Below are positions 52,928 through 60,965 of a stretch of DNA of 64,000 nucleotides, piece by piece; positions within the stretch are counted from its first letter, which is position 1, and each line of letters opens with the position of its first letter. Made by a program: the position numbers and the translations under genes. The DNA is from Streptomyces mashuensis. GTDB taxonomy: Bacteria > Actinomycetota > Actinomycetes > Streptomycetales > Streptomycetaceae. The stretch spans positions 186,001 through 250,000 of the forward strand of contig NZ_BNBD01000009.1 in assembly GCF_014654785.1 (NCBI RefSeq), given 5' to 3'. Under the pieces are notes generated by a model. That model saw only the letters and a program-made list of their open reading frames with translations. It searched no databases and was not told the DNA's origin.

Positions 52928-53827
52928 TCAGCACCCCCGGAACTCCGGCGGCCTCCGCTCGACGAAGGCGGCAATGCCCTCCGCCGCGTCCGCCGTCGCA
53001 GCGTTGATCTCCTGGGCCGCTGCCTCGGCGGCGAAGGCGGGGGCACGGCCGACGTCGAGCGAGGCGTTCACCAGCTGTTTCGTCAGGCTCAGCGCTTGCG
53101 TGGGGCCGTTGGCGAGGCGCTGCGCCCACGCCCGCGCGGCCGTGGGCAGCTCCTCGTCGGGGACGACCCGGTTGACGAGGCCGAAACGTTCCGCTTCGGC
53201 TGCGCCGAGAGCATCGCCGAAGAACATCAGTTCCTTTGCTCTCCGGGGCCCCACCAGTCGCGGCAGAAGGTACGTGCCGCCGCCGTCGGGCACGAGGCCG
53301 CGGCGTACGAACACCTCGGTGAAGCGGGCGGATTCGGCGGCCAGGACCAGGTCGCAGGCCCAGGCCAGATGCGCGCCGAGCCCGGCGGCCACGCCGTTCA
53401 CCGCGGCGATCACGGGCTTCTCGCAGTCCAGCACGGCGCTGATCAACCGCTGCGCGCCCAGCTTGATCAGCCGGGCGACCTCACCCGGCGGGCGAGCGGC
53501 GACGGCCTGCGAGGCGGGGGCCGTCCGCAGGTCGGCACCGGCGCAGAAACCTTTGCCCGCACCCGTGAGGACGACGGCGCGGACGGCGTGGTCGGCGGAG
53601 GCGCGAGAAAACAGGGAAATCAATGAATCGCGCTGGTCAGGGGCGAGGGCGTTGAGGACACGAGGCCGGTTGAGCGTGATCCAGGCCACCCCGTTGTCAG
53701 TGGCGTGGAGTATCCATGAGTCAGTGGGCCGGGAAGGCGTGGCGGCATCGTCGCGCTCTTCGGTTCCGGCTTGTCCGTCGTGCCCGCCGGATTCGGTGGG
53801 CGAGGACTCACGGGGGGAGAAGTTCAT
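52928..53827 (-). CDS. PaaG-like enoyl-CoA hydratase/isomerase
   Basis: A 299-residue crotonase-fold protein; the first 38 residues are disordered. ITLNRPRVLNALA, GAGKGFCAGADL (oxyanion hole) and FTEVFVRRGLVPDGGGTYLLPRLVG are visible. The hydratase Glu positions read GLGAHL and VFVRR, while the GLVPD Asp matches the catalytic Asp of PaaG-type ring isomerases. So double-bond isomerisation is more likely than simple hydration. Leftward operon with the ADP-forming ligase. Confidence 0.9.
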   Translation of the reverse strand: MNFSPRESSPTESGGHDGQAGTEERDDAATPSRPTDSWILHATDNGVAWITLNRPRVLNALAPDQRDSLISLFSRASADHAVRAVVLTGAGKGFCAGADLRTAPASQAVAARPPGEVARLIKLGAQRLISAVLDCEKPVIAAVNGVAAGLGAHLAWACDLVLAAESARFTEVFVRRGLVPDGGGTYLLPRLVGPRRAKELMFFGDALGAAEAERFGLVNRVVPDEELPTAARAWAQRLANGPTQALSLTKQLVNASLDVGRAPAFAAEAAAQEINAATADAAEGIAAFVERRPPEFRGC

Positions 53828-53951
53828 GGGAGGGCTCCTTGTCCTACGGTCCGGCCGGCACGGCCGGGCCGGGCCGCGCGCCGTGCCTGCCGGGCGCGGT
53901 TGCTTGCTGCGGGTGCGCGCGGGGCCCGGCGTGCCCGGGACGACCGTCGGG

Positions 53952-56177
53952 TCAGCGGCAGACGGCCAGTGCGTCGAGGGCCACGGCGCCTTGGCCGCGT
54001 TCGAGGACGACCAGCGGGTTGATGTCGAGTTCGGCGAGGCCGTCCCCGAGTTCCAGCGCCAGACGCTGGACGCGCAGCACGGTCTCCACGAGGGCGTCCA
54101 CGTCGGCCGGGGGAGTCCCCCGTACGCCGTGGAGGAGCGCGCGGCCGCGCAGTTCGCCGATCATTGCGCGGGCGTGGTCCTCGCCGAAGGGCGGCACGCG
54201 CACGGCGGTGTCGTTCAGCACCTCGACCAGGACGCCGCCCAGGCCCACGGTCACGGTGGGGCCGAAGAGGGCGTCGTGCGTGATGCCCACGGCCATCTCG
54301 ACGCCCCGCTCGACCAGCTGGCAGACGAGAATGCCGTCCAGCACCAGCCCTTCGTAGCGGGCGGTGTCGGTCAGCTCCCGGTACGTGTCGCGGACCTGGC
54401 TGGCGGAGGTGAGACCGATCCTCACCAGGCCGAGGTCGGACTTGTGGCCCAGCCTGGGGCCCGACGCCTTCATGACGACCGGGTAGCCGATCTGCCCCGC
54501 CGCCCGGACGGCCGCGGCCGCGCTCGTCACAAGGTGCTCGCGGGGCACGCGTATGCCGTACGCGCGCAGCAGCTGTTTTGCCGCGTGCTCGCTCAGCTGC
54601 TCGCCGGGCTGCAGCAGTGCCTTGGCCTTGCCTGCGGAAGGGGACGGGGTGCGCGGGGCGTGGTCGAAGGGCGACTGGTAGCTGCTGACGAAGCGGTGGT
54701 GACCCAGGTAGGCGCGCAGGGCGGTGATGCAGTTGGCGAACGTACGGAAGGTCGCGACGCGCGAGGAACCCAGGAGGGTCGTGCGATAGGCGTCCTCGGT
54801 ACCTGCCGGGGAGCCCCAGATGACGCACACCAGCTTCTCGGTCCGCTCGGCCGCCTCGACGAGGTCCTGGACGAGTCTGTCGCTCAGCGGCGGGAACGGG
54901 CCCGTGACCGGGCAGACCAGGACGCCGACGGACGGGTCCGCGAGCAGCGCGTCGATGATCTTCCGCCCACGGTGGTCGCCGACGGGGTGCCCGCCGCAGT
55001 CGACGGGGTTCGCGACGCTCAGGTAGTCCGGTATCCACTGGTGGAGCTCGGCCTGTTTGGCGCGCGAGAGGACGGGCAGCTCCAGGCCCGCGGCCGTGGC
55101 GAGGTCCGCGAAGTGCGCGCCCGTGCCGCCCGAGATCGAATACACGGCGATGCCGGTGGCCCGGGGCGGGCGGGCCCGCGCCAGCAGGGCGGCGGTGTCC
55201 TGCAGCTCGTCCAGGCCGTCCACGCGGATGACGCCGAACTGGCGCATGACCGCGTCCACCACGTCGTCCGCGCCGGTCAGTTTGCCGGTGTGTGACGCGG
55301 CGGTACGGCTGCCGGTCGCCGTCCGGCCGACCTTCACCGCGACGACCGGCACGCGCCGGCGGGCGGCGTGGTCGGCGGCGAGGAGGAAGACGCGACCGTC
55401 CCGGATGCCTTCCAGGTACGCGGCGACGGCGCCCACCTCCGGCTGGTCGGCGAAGTAGGAGATGAAGTCGGAGCACTCCAGGTCGGCCTCGTTTCCGGTG
55501 GGCGCCCAGTGGGACACGCGGATGCCCAGTTCCTGCAGGGCGAACAGGGGGCGGCCCTGGTGGCCGGACTGGGTGACCAGGGCGATGGAGGGCCCGGTGA
55601 GGTCGTCGCGGAACTGCTCGAAGGCGTTCAGGTTCGTGTTCGGGCCCAGCAGGCGTATGCCCGCCCGCTGTGCGGCGTCGACGAGCCGGGTCTGGGCCTG
55701 CGCGCCCGCAGGGCCGGTTTCGGCGAAGCCGGAGGCGAAGGCGACGGCGAAGCGGACGGTCCGGTCGGCGAGTTCCTCGATGACGGGGAGCGGGTCACCG
55801 ACGAGCAGGACGGCGAGATCGATGTCGTCGGGCAGGTCGTGGACCGAGGGATGGCAGGGGAGGCCGTAGACGGTGGTACGGGTGGGGTGCACGGGGTGGA
55901 GTGCTGCGCCGACGTGGTCGGCCCAGGCGACGAGCCGCCGGGTGATCCCGGCGTTGGGGCGGCCCTCGGTCTCCGAGGCGCCGATGACCGCGACGGTTCC
56001 GGGGCGGAAGAACCGGTCGAGGTCCGGCACCTCGCGGTGCAGGGGGCGGCCGCTGACGTCCACGTCCCCCGCCGGGCCGGCCGGGCCGGGGAAGACGGGT
56101 CCGGGGCTGTCGCCACAGGCCACCACGCGGGACGGACGGGAGGTGGTGGTGAGGGTGCCACGTGTCGATCCGAGCAT
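53952..56177 (-). CDS. ADP-forming acyl/acetate-CoA ligase, fused subunits
   Basis: A 741-residue fusion of the NDP-forming synthetase subunits. DLDRFFRPGTVAVIGASETEGRPNAGITRRL starts the CoA-binding domain, SISGGTGAHFADLATAAGLELP the ligase domain, and LRAYGIRVPREHLVTSAAAAVRAAGQIGYPVVMKASGPRLGHKSD the ATP-grasp domain. AELDINPLVVLERG is near the C-terminus. It makes acyl-CoA from acid with ATP to ADP. ATG at 56177 behind AGGAG is preferred to the upstream TTG. First gene of a leftward operon. Confidence 0.91.
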   Translation of the reverse strand: MLGSTRGTLTTTSRPSRVVACGDSPGPVFPGPAGPAGDVDVSGRPLHREVPDLDRFFRPGTVAVIGASETEGRPNAGITRRLVAWADHVGAALHPVHPTRTTVYGLPCHPSVHDLPDDIDLAVLLVGDPLPVIEELADRTVRFAVAFASGFAETGPAGAQAQTRLVDAAQRAGIRLLGPNTNLNAFEQFRDDLTGPSIALVTQSGHQGRPLFALQELGIRVSHWAPTGNEADLECSDFISYFADQPEVGAVAAYLEGIRDGRVFLLAADHAARRRVPVVAVKVGRTATGSRTAASHTGKLTGADDVVDAVMRQFGVIRVDGLDELQDTAALLARARPPRATGIAVYSISGGTGAHFADLATAAGLELPVLSRAKQAELHQWIPDYLSVANPVDCGGHPVGDHRGRKIIDALLADPSVGVLVCPVTGPFPPLSDRLVQDLVEAAERTEKLVCVIWGSPAGTEDAYRTTLLGSSRVATFRTFANCITALRAYLGHHRFVSSYQSPFDHAPRTPSPSAGKAKALLQPGEQLSEHAAKQLLRAYGIRVPREHLVTSAAAAVRAAGQIGYPVVMKASGPRLGHKSDLGLVRIGLTSASQVRDTYRELTDTARYEGLVLDGILVCQLVERGVEMAVGITHDALFGPTVTVGLGGVLVEVLNDTAVRVPPFGEDHARAMIGELRGRALLHGVRGTPPADVDALVETVLRVQRLALELGDGLAELDINPLVVLERGQGAVALDALAVCR

Positions 56178-56205
56178 CGCCCACTCCTGCTCGCTGGCCA
56201 ACAGG

Positions 56206-56220
56206 CTGACGTTGAGTCAG
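56206..56220. promoter_or_regulatory. Island operator C1
   Basis: CTGACG, TTG, AGTCAG: five paired bases each side with a mismatched inner pair, 29 bases upstream of the ADP-forming ligase start. Confidence 0.6.
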
Positions 56221-56229
56221 ATTAGCGAT

Positions 56230-56244
56230 CTGACAACCTGTCAG
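56230..56244. promoter_or_regulatory. Island operator C2
   Basis: CTGACA, ACC, TGTCAG: six-base perfect arms, 53 bases before the Zn-ribbon gene start and 24 bases from C1 start to start. The pairing of two sites between divergent genes repeats the A1/A2 layout. Confidence 0.68.
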
Positions 56245-56296
56245 GAAGGATTCGAGCCGCAGAGCGACGGTCGGTACGCATGGGAGGTGCGTCTCC

Positions 56297-56818
56297 TTGG
56301 CGGAAGCGAGGCACAGGGAAGAGGGGCGCAGAGAAGAGGAGCGCAGGGGGGAGAGGCGTACGGAGGAGCGGCGTTTCGACGTCCCGGAGGTGGACGACTT
56401 CACCCGGCCCTACTGGGAGGCCGCAGCCGCCTGCCGGCTGCTGGTACGGCGCTGTCGCGCGCCCGGGTGCGGGCGGGCGCACCACTACCCGCGGGCCTTC
56501 TGCCCCCGCTGCTGGAGCACGGACGTCGTGTGGGAGGAGGTGAGCGGCCGGGCCCGGCTCTACACCTGGTCCGTGGTCCATGTGAACGACCTGCCGCCCT
56601 TCGGGACCCGGTTGCCCTACACGGCCGCCGTGGTGGATCTCGACGAAGGTCCGCGCATGACGAGCGAGGTGGTCGACTGCCCGGAGGGGCGGCTGCGGGT
56701 CGGTATGCCGCTCGTCGTGGCCTTCCGGGAGGATGTGGAGGCGGGGATCTCCGTGCCGGTGTTCCGGCCGGCGGAACGGCCGGTGGACGGGCAGGGAGGC
56801 GCCTCGGCGGACGGGTGA
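56297..56818 (+). CDS. DUF35/OB-fold Zn-ribbon acyl-CoA-associated protein
   Basis: A 173-residue protein. The first 30 residues are Arg/Glu repeats (REEGRREEERRGERRTEERR). Then TRPYWEAAAACRLLVRRC, Zn ligands CRAPGC and CPRC, and an OB-fold (ARLYTWSVVHVNDLPPFGTRLPYTAAVVDLDEG, PLVVAFRED). DUF35 proteins bind thiolase-fold aldolases and CoA substrates. TTG at 56297 behind GGGAGG is the start; the charged N-terminus may be artefactual and a later start cannot be excluded. Converges with the thiolase-fold gene. Confidence 0.85.
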   Translation: MAEARHREEGRREEERRGERRTEERRFDVPEVDDFTRPYWEAAAACRLLVRRCRAPGCGRAHHYPRAFCPRCWSTDVVWEEVSGRARLYTWSVVHVNDLPPFGTRLPYTAAVVDLDEGPRMTSEVVDCPEGRLRVGMPLVVAFREDVEAGISVPVFRPAERPVDGQGGASADG

Positions 56819-56866
56819 GCGCACCGCGGGATGCCGCCCTGCGGGGCGGCGCCCCGCGTCACCGTG

Positions 56867-58060
56867 TCAGTCCCGCCCCAGGATCACGGTGCCCGACGAG
56901 CAGAACCAGCCCCCCGTCCCCGAGGCGACGGCCAGCCGCGGCGGCGTACCGTCCGCGCGGTGGACCTGGCGGCCGGGCTCCGCCTCGCCGCGGAGCTGGC
57001 GTACGGCCTCGACCAGGAGGAAGAGGCCCCGCATGCCGGGGTGGCAGGCGGACATGCCGCCGCCGTCCGTGTTCACGGGCAGGGCGCCGCCGGTCGTCAG
57101 CGTCCCCCCTGACAGGAAGGCGCCGCCTTCCCCCTTGGCGCAGAAGCCCAGGTCCTCCAGCGTCACCAGGGTCATGTAGGTGAAGGCGTCGTAGATCTCC
57201 GCAACATCGATGTCCTGCGGGGTCAGACCGGCGCGCTCGAACGCCAGCCGGCCCGAGACGGCAGCGGGTGTGACGGTGAAGTCCTCCCACTCCGACATGG
57301 TGGTGTGGGAGAGTGCGGCGCCGCTGCCGAGCACCCACACCGGTGCGCAGGCCGCGTCGGCCACGTACTCCTCGGCCGCCAGGAGAACGGCGCACCCGCC
57401 GTCGGAGCGGATGCAGCAGTGCAGCCGGGTGAACGGGTCGGCGATCAGGGGGGCGGCGAGGACGTCGTCGACCGTGATGGGGGACCGGTACAGGGCGTGG
57501 GGGTTGTGGGCGGCGTTGGCGCGCGCCTGCACGGCCACCTCGGCCAGCTCTTCCAGTGTGGTGCCGTACTGGTGCATGTGACGACGGGCGGCCATGGCGT
57601 ATTTGGCGATCAGGGTGTGCCCGTAGGGCGCCTCGAATTGCGCGGGCCCGCCCGTGCCGAACGACAGGGAGGAGGTGCGCCGCCCGGCCTTGATGTCGGC
57701 GCGCGCGGTGGATCCGTAGACGAGCAGGACGACCTCGGCGTGGCCCGCGGCAATGGCGTCGGCCGCGTGTGCGGCCATGACCTCCCAGGTGGCGCCGCCC
57801 ACGGAGGTCGAGTCGACCCAGGTGGGGCGGAGCCCCAGGTGGTCGGCGACCTCCGCCGGGGCGAGGGCGCCCAGGCCGGCCGAGGCCAGCCCGTCGACGA
57901 GGGACCTGTCCAGCCCGGAGTCGGCCAGCGCGCGGCGGGCGGCCTGGGCGTGCAGGGCGTGGGCGGTGATGTTGTCGAGACGGCCGCAGTCCGAGAGGGC
58001 GACACCGACCACGGCAACTCTGCGCTTGCCGGATGGCTGGGGCATGGGCTGACGGTACAT
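56867..58060 (-). CDS. Thiolase-fold lipid-transfer/aldolase-like protein without nucleophilic Cys
   Basis: A 397-residue SCP2-thiolase-type protein: RVAVVGVALSDCGRL, GLASAGLGALAPAEVADHLGLRPTW, then VDSTSVGGATWEVMAAH where thiolases have a Cys in a CxSG motif. The C-terminal HPGMRGLFLLVEAVRQLRG and FCSSGTVILG keep the other active-site loops. Loss of the Cys with a DUF35 partner nearby is the pattern of Ltp2-type steroid side-chain aldolases, so retro-aldol cleavage of a hydroxyacyl-CoA is more likely than thiolysis. Start could be the Met five codons later. Confidence 0.87.
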   Translation of the reverse strand: MYRQPMPQPSGKRRVAVVGVALSDCGRLDNITAHALHAQAARRALADSGLDRSLVDGLASAGLGALAPAEVADHLGLRPTWVDSTSVGGATWEVMAAHAADAIAAGHAEVVLLVYGSTARADIKAGRRTSSLSFGTGGPAQFEAPYGHTLIAKYAMAARRHMHQYGTTLEELAEVAVQARANAAHNPHALYRSPITVDDVLAAPLIADPFTRLHCCIRSDGGCAVLLAAEEYVADAACAPVWVLGSGAALSHTTMSEWEDFTVTPAAVSGRLAFERAGLTPQDIDVAEIYDAFTYMTLVTLEDLGFCAKGEGGAFLSGGTLTTGGALPVNTDGGGMSACHPGMRGLFLLVEAVRQLRGEAEPGRQVHRADGTPPRLAVASGTGGWFCSSGTVILGRD

Positions 58061-58109
58061 CAGCTCAACTGGCGCCCGGCACTGGGAGAGTTCGACGTGG
58101 CGCCCTAAC

Positions 58110-58124
58110 CTGACAGTCCATCAG
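58110..58124. promoter_or_regulatory. Island operator D
   Basis: CTGACA, GTC, CATCAG: degenerate member of the palindrome family with mismatches near the centre, between the divergent thiolase-fold and acyl-CoA dehydrogenase genes (50 and 42 bases from their starts). Confidence 0.5.
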
Positions 58125-58165
58125 AGCGCATCAGTGAACCTCGTTGTGAGACGTAGGAGGGTCTG

Positions 58166-59359
58166 GTGGACGGTGCCTTGAGCCATGAGCAGGAGGCCAT
58201 GCGGAGCGCCATGCGCCGGTTCCTGGCCGAACATTGCGGTCCGGCGGAGGTGCGCCGCGCGGTGGCGTCGCCGGCCGGTCATGACGAGGCGGTGTGGCGG
58301 CGCCTTGCCGCGGAGTTCGGGCTGCCCGGTCTGGCCATTGCACCGCAGTACGGCGGGGTGGGCTGCGGCAGCGTGGAGCTGGCCCTGGTCTGCGAGGAGG
58401 CGGGAAGGGCGCTGCTGCCGTCGCCCCTAACGGCCACGGTGGCGATCGCCGCCCCGGTCGTCGCATCCCTGGGGACTCCGGAGCAGCGGGCGCGGCTTCT
58501 GCCGCTTCTGGCGGCCGGGGAGCTGACCGGGGCGTTCGTCCTGCCGAACGGCTCCCTGCCGGAGGCCCTGGCGCTGACGGGGCCGAACGACGGCGACTGG
58601 GCGGGCGGCGGACGGGCGGGCGGCATCCAGGCACGCCGTCACGACGGCGGATGGCGACTGTACGGCGAGGCGGCGCAGGTGCTCGACGGCCACTGCGCGG
58701 GTCTGCTCCTGGTGGCGGCCCGGCACGGTGGCTACACGAAGGGGCGGACTCTGCTGTTCCTGGTCCGGCCGGAGCATCCGGGGCGCGTGCGCCGTACCCG
58801 TGCGACCTCGCTCGACGAGACGCGCCCCCAGAGCCGTGTCGAGTTGCGTGACGCCGATGCCGAACTCCTCGGCCCGGAGGGCGCCGATGTGCCGCGCGTG
58901 CTGGCGGGGCTGGCGGGGCCCATCGCGTCCGTCGTGGCGGCCGAGGCGGTCGGCACGGCCGACGGCGCCTTGCAGCGGACGGTGGAGTACGTGCGCGTAC
59001 GGGAGCAGTTCGGCCGGCCGGTGGGGTCGTTCCAGGCGGTCCGGCACCGGCTGGCCGAGCTGCATGTGGCGGTGCGGGAGGCCAGGTCGGCGGCGTACTA
59101 CGCGGCCTGGTCCGGCCGGCCCGACGTGGCCGGTCTGGCGCTCGCCGCCGCGCTGGAGACGGCTTCTCGCGTGACGGGTGAGGCGATTCAGCTGCATGGC
59201 GGCATCGGGGTGACGTGGGAGCACCCGGTGCAGCTGTACTTCAAGCGCGCCGCCTCCGACGAGCTGCTGTTCGGCCCGGTGAACCGGCTGCGCGCGCGGG
59301 CCGCGGAGACGGCGGGCGTGTTTGCCGCCGGGGCGGGTGGGGAAGCGGTGGTGCTGTGA
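58166..59359 (+). CDS. Acyl-CoA dehydrogenase-like partner subunit
   Basis: A 397-residue protein: EQEAMRSAMRRFLAEHCGP at the start, GTPEQRARLLPLLAAGELTGAFVLPNG, then VREQFGRPVGSFQAVRHRLAELHV (FAD motif) and LHGGIGVTWEHPVQLYFKRA. No Glu occurs at the YEGT or helix-G positions (LAGPIASVVAAEA), so it is probably the non-base subunit that pairs with the protein at 47021-48184. GTG at 58166 behind GGAGG. Stop overlaps the next start (TGATG). Confidence 0.88.
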   Translation: MDGALSHEQEAMRSAMRRFLAEHCGPAEVRRAVASPAGHDEAVWRRLAAEFGLPGLAIAPQYGGVGCGSVELALVCEEAGRALLPSPLTATVAIAAPVVASLGTPEQRARLLPLLAAGELTGAFVLPNGSLPEALALTGPNDGDWAGGGRAGGIQARRHDGGWRLYGEAAQVLDGHCAGLLLVAARHGGYTKGRTLLFLVRPEHPGRVRRTRATSLDETRPQSRVELRDADAELLGPEGADVPRVLAGLAGPIASVVAAEAVGTADGALQRTVEYVRVREQFGRPVGSFQAVRHRLAELHVAVREARSAAYYAAWSGRPDVAGLALAAALETASRVTGEAIQLHGGIGVTWEHPVQLYFKRAASDELLFGPVNRLRARAAETAGVFAAGAGGEAVVL

Positions 59360-59832
59360 TGGCTGCCCTGGAACGCCTGGTGCAGAACGTCTCCACGAGC
59401 CGTGCATTCGTACGGGTCGCACCGCACGTCCTCCCGGCTGTCGACCGGGCCGTCCACCGGTTCACCGGCGGCAAAGTCCTGCTGAGCAACCGCCTGCTGC
59501 CCGGCCTGCTGCTGACCTCGACCGGTGCGAAGAGCGGGCTGGCGCGGCGTACGCCCCTCGCGTGCCTGCCCGAGCCGGGCGGGCGCAGCTGGGTCGTCGT
59601 GGGGAGCAACTTCGGCAGGCCGGGCCACCCCGCGTGGACGGCCAACCTGCTGGCCCACCCGGAGGCGGAGATCGGCTGGCGGGGAAGAAACGTTCCTGTG
59701 CGGGCACGACTCCTGCGCGGTGAGGAGCGTGAGGACGCCTGGGCGGCCGTCCTCCGGATGTGGCCGCCGTACGCGCGGTACCAGCAGCGGGTGACGCGGG
59801 AAATCCGGCTGTTCCGGCTCGAGCAGCGGTGA
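59359..59832 (+). CDS. Deazaflavin (F420)-dependent nitroreductase-family protein
   Basis: A 157-residue DDN/PF04075-type split-barrel protein: LTSTGAKSGLARRTPLACLPEPGGRSWVVVGSNFGRPGHPAWTANLLAHPEAEIGWRGRN is the family core. Such proteins use F420H2 to reduce quinones or nitro compounds. Coupled to the preceding gene by TGATG, implying a role in the island, perhaps re-oxidation or enone reduction. Confidence 0.88.
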   Translation: MAALERLVQNVSTSRAFVRVAPHVLPAVDRAVHRFTGGKVLLSNRLLPGLLLTSTGAKSGLARRTPLACLPEPGGRSWVVVGSNFGRPGHPAWTANLLAHPEAEIGWRGRNVPVRARLLRGEEREDAWAAVLRMWPPYARYQQRVTREIRLFRLEQR

Positions 59833-59899
59833 CGGCTGCGGTGACGGCCGCGGTCACGTTGGCCGTAACGGTGGGGGCGGAAAAGGACGGGGAAAACAC

Positions 59900-59941
59900 C
59901 GCGGCGGGCCGACCCGGCGCGAGTCCGGGCGGCCCGCCGCG
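59900..59941. terminator. Long hairpin between convergent genes
   Basis: Arms CGCGGCGGGCCG and CGGCCCGCCGCG pair perfectly over 12 bp with an inner CCCGG/CCGGG stem. It lies between the rightward nitroreductase-like gene and the leftward TetR gene and probably ends both transcripts. Confidence 0.7.
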
Positions 59942-60013
59942 TGCTGACGCAGATGACAGGACGTACGAGTGAAAGGTGCCGCTGTCGTGCGGCGGCGAGC
60001 CGTATGACCGGCG

Positions 60014-60661
60014 TTACCGGGTCGGCTTCTTGCCGGTGATGCCCAGGTGGACGAGCAGCGCCAGGTTCGGCTTGAGCTCGGCCTGCTTGACGCCCCAGGT
60101 CTGGAAGCCCTTCTGGTGGGAGGCGACGGCCGCGAGCATCGCGACGATCGCACCCGAGACGGCTGCCGGGTTGATGTCCTTGTCGATCTTGCCCTTGCTC
60201 TGCAACTCCTTCACCGAATCGGTGAGGGAGTTGGTGACGGCGCTGAGGATGCGCATGCGGATCCGGTAGAACCGCTTGTCGCCCTCGGCCGCCCCCAGGT
60301 CGATCACGCGCAGGATCGCGTCGTTCTTGCGCCAGAAGCCGAGGAAGCCGTCGACGAGGTCCTCGGCGGCCTGCCAGCCGGACTTCCCGGCCCAGGACCG
60401 GCCGGCCACCAGCTCGGTGAGGCCGGCTCCTTCCTTGGCCGTCTCCTCCGCGATTTCCAGAACGGCGCCTTCCACATCCGGGAAGTACTGGTAGAAGGTC
60501 GCGGGCGAGGTGCCGGCCCGGCGGGCCACGTCGATCACCTTGACGTCCCGGTAGGGGGACGAGCTCAGCATTTCACCGAGGCAGTCGAGCAGCTTCTGCC
60601 GCGTCGCCTGGCCGCGCCGGCCGGCCACCCGGCCGTCGACGGTACGTACTTGTCCTGTCAT
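60014..60661 (-). CDS. TetR-family transcriptional regulator, candidate island regulator
   Basis: A 215-residue TetR protein. The N-terminal HTH is QATRQKLLDCLGEMLSSSPYRDVKVIDVARRAGTSPATFYQYFPDVEGAVLEI. The ligand domain has FLGFWRKNDAILRVIDLGAAEGDKRFYRIRMRILSAVTNSLTDSV, reminiscent of TetR members that sense acyl-CoA, though that is inference. It is the only TetR gene at the edge of the island, and a degenerate island operator overlaps its start codon, consistent with self-repression. Confidence 0.9.
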   Translation of the reverse strand: MTGQVRTVDGRVAGRRGQATRQKLLDCLGEMLSSSPYRDVKVIDVARRAGTSPATFYQYFPDVEGAVLEIAEETAKEGAGLTELVAGRSWAGKSGWQAAEDLVDGFLGFWRKNDAILRVIDLGAAEGDKRFYRIRMRILSAVTNSLTDSVKELQSKGKIDKDINPAAVSGAIVAMLAAVASHQKGFQTWGVKQAELKPNLALLVHLGITGKKPTR

Positions 60662-60669
60662 GCCGTCAG
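60655..60669. promoter_or_regulatory. Degenerate island operator E over the tetR start codon
   Basis: CTGTCA, TGC, CGTCAG: one base in the left core differs from the family (CTGAC). Its position across the ATG (60659-60661) would allow autoregulation. Weak on its own. Confidence 0.35.
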
Positions 60670-60822
60670 CTTACCGAGGGGTGATCGGAGCGCGATTCGG
60701 TCGCATGCAAATGGGGGCGGGGGTGGTGGATGGGGTATATCCGCAGGTCAGAGCGGGTGTTCGCGGTTGGGAAGAAGGAGCGGGCGGATTGGCCCGTACC
60801 GGTGAATTGTCTTATCAACGAG

Positions 60823-60866
60823 CTGTGGACCCGGTTGTCCACAGGCGGCTCCGGGCGTTGTCCACA
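60823..60866. promoter_or_regulatory. Cluster of DnaA-box-like 9-mers
   Basis: TTGTCCACA occurs at 60835-60843 and 60858-60866, 23 bases apart. An inverted copy, with GTCCACA as its core, ends at 60824, making an 8-6-8 palindrome (CTGTGGAC and GTCCACAG). TTGTCCACA is the preferred Streptomyces DnaA box. The cluster lies in the 304-base gap between the tetR and VOC genes; nothing else in the gap is interpretable. Confidence 0.6.
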
Positions 60867-60965
60867 GCCCGCGCGGAATTCCTTGACCGCCTATACCGTG
60901 GCAGCGAGAACACCCACCGTAGCGACCGCGGGCAGCCCCGCGCGCAGGCGCAAAGGAGCGGGACG

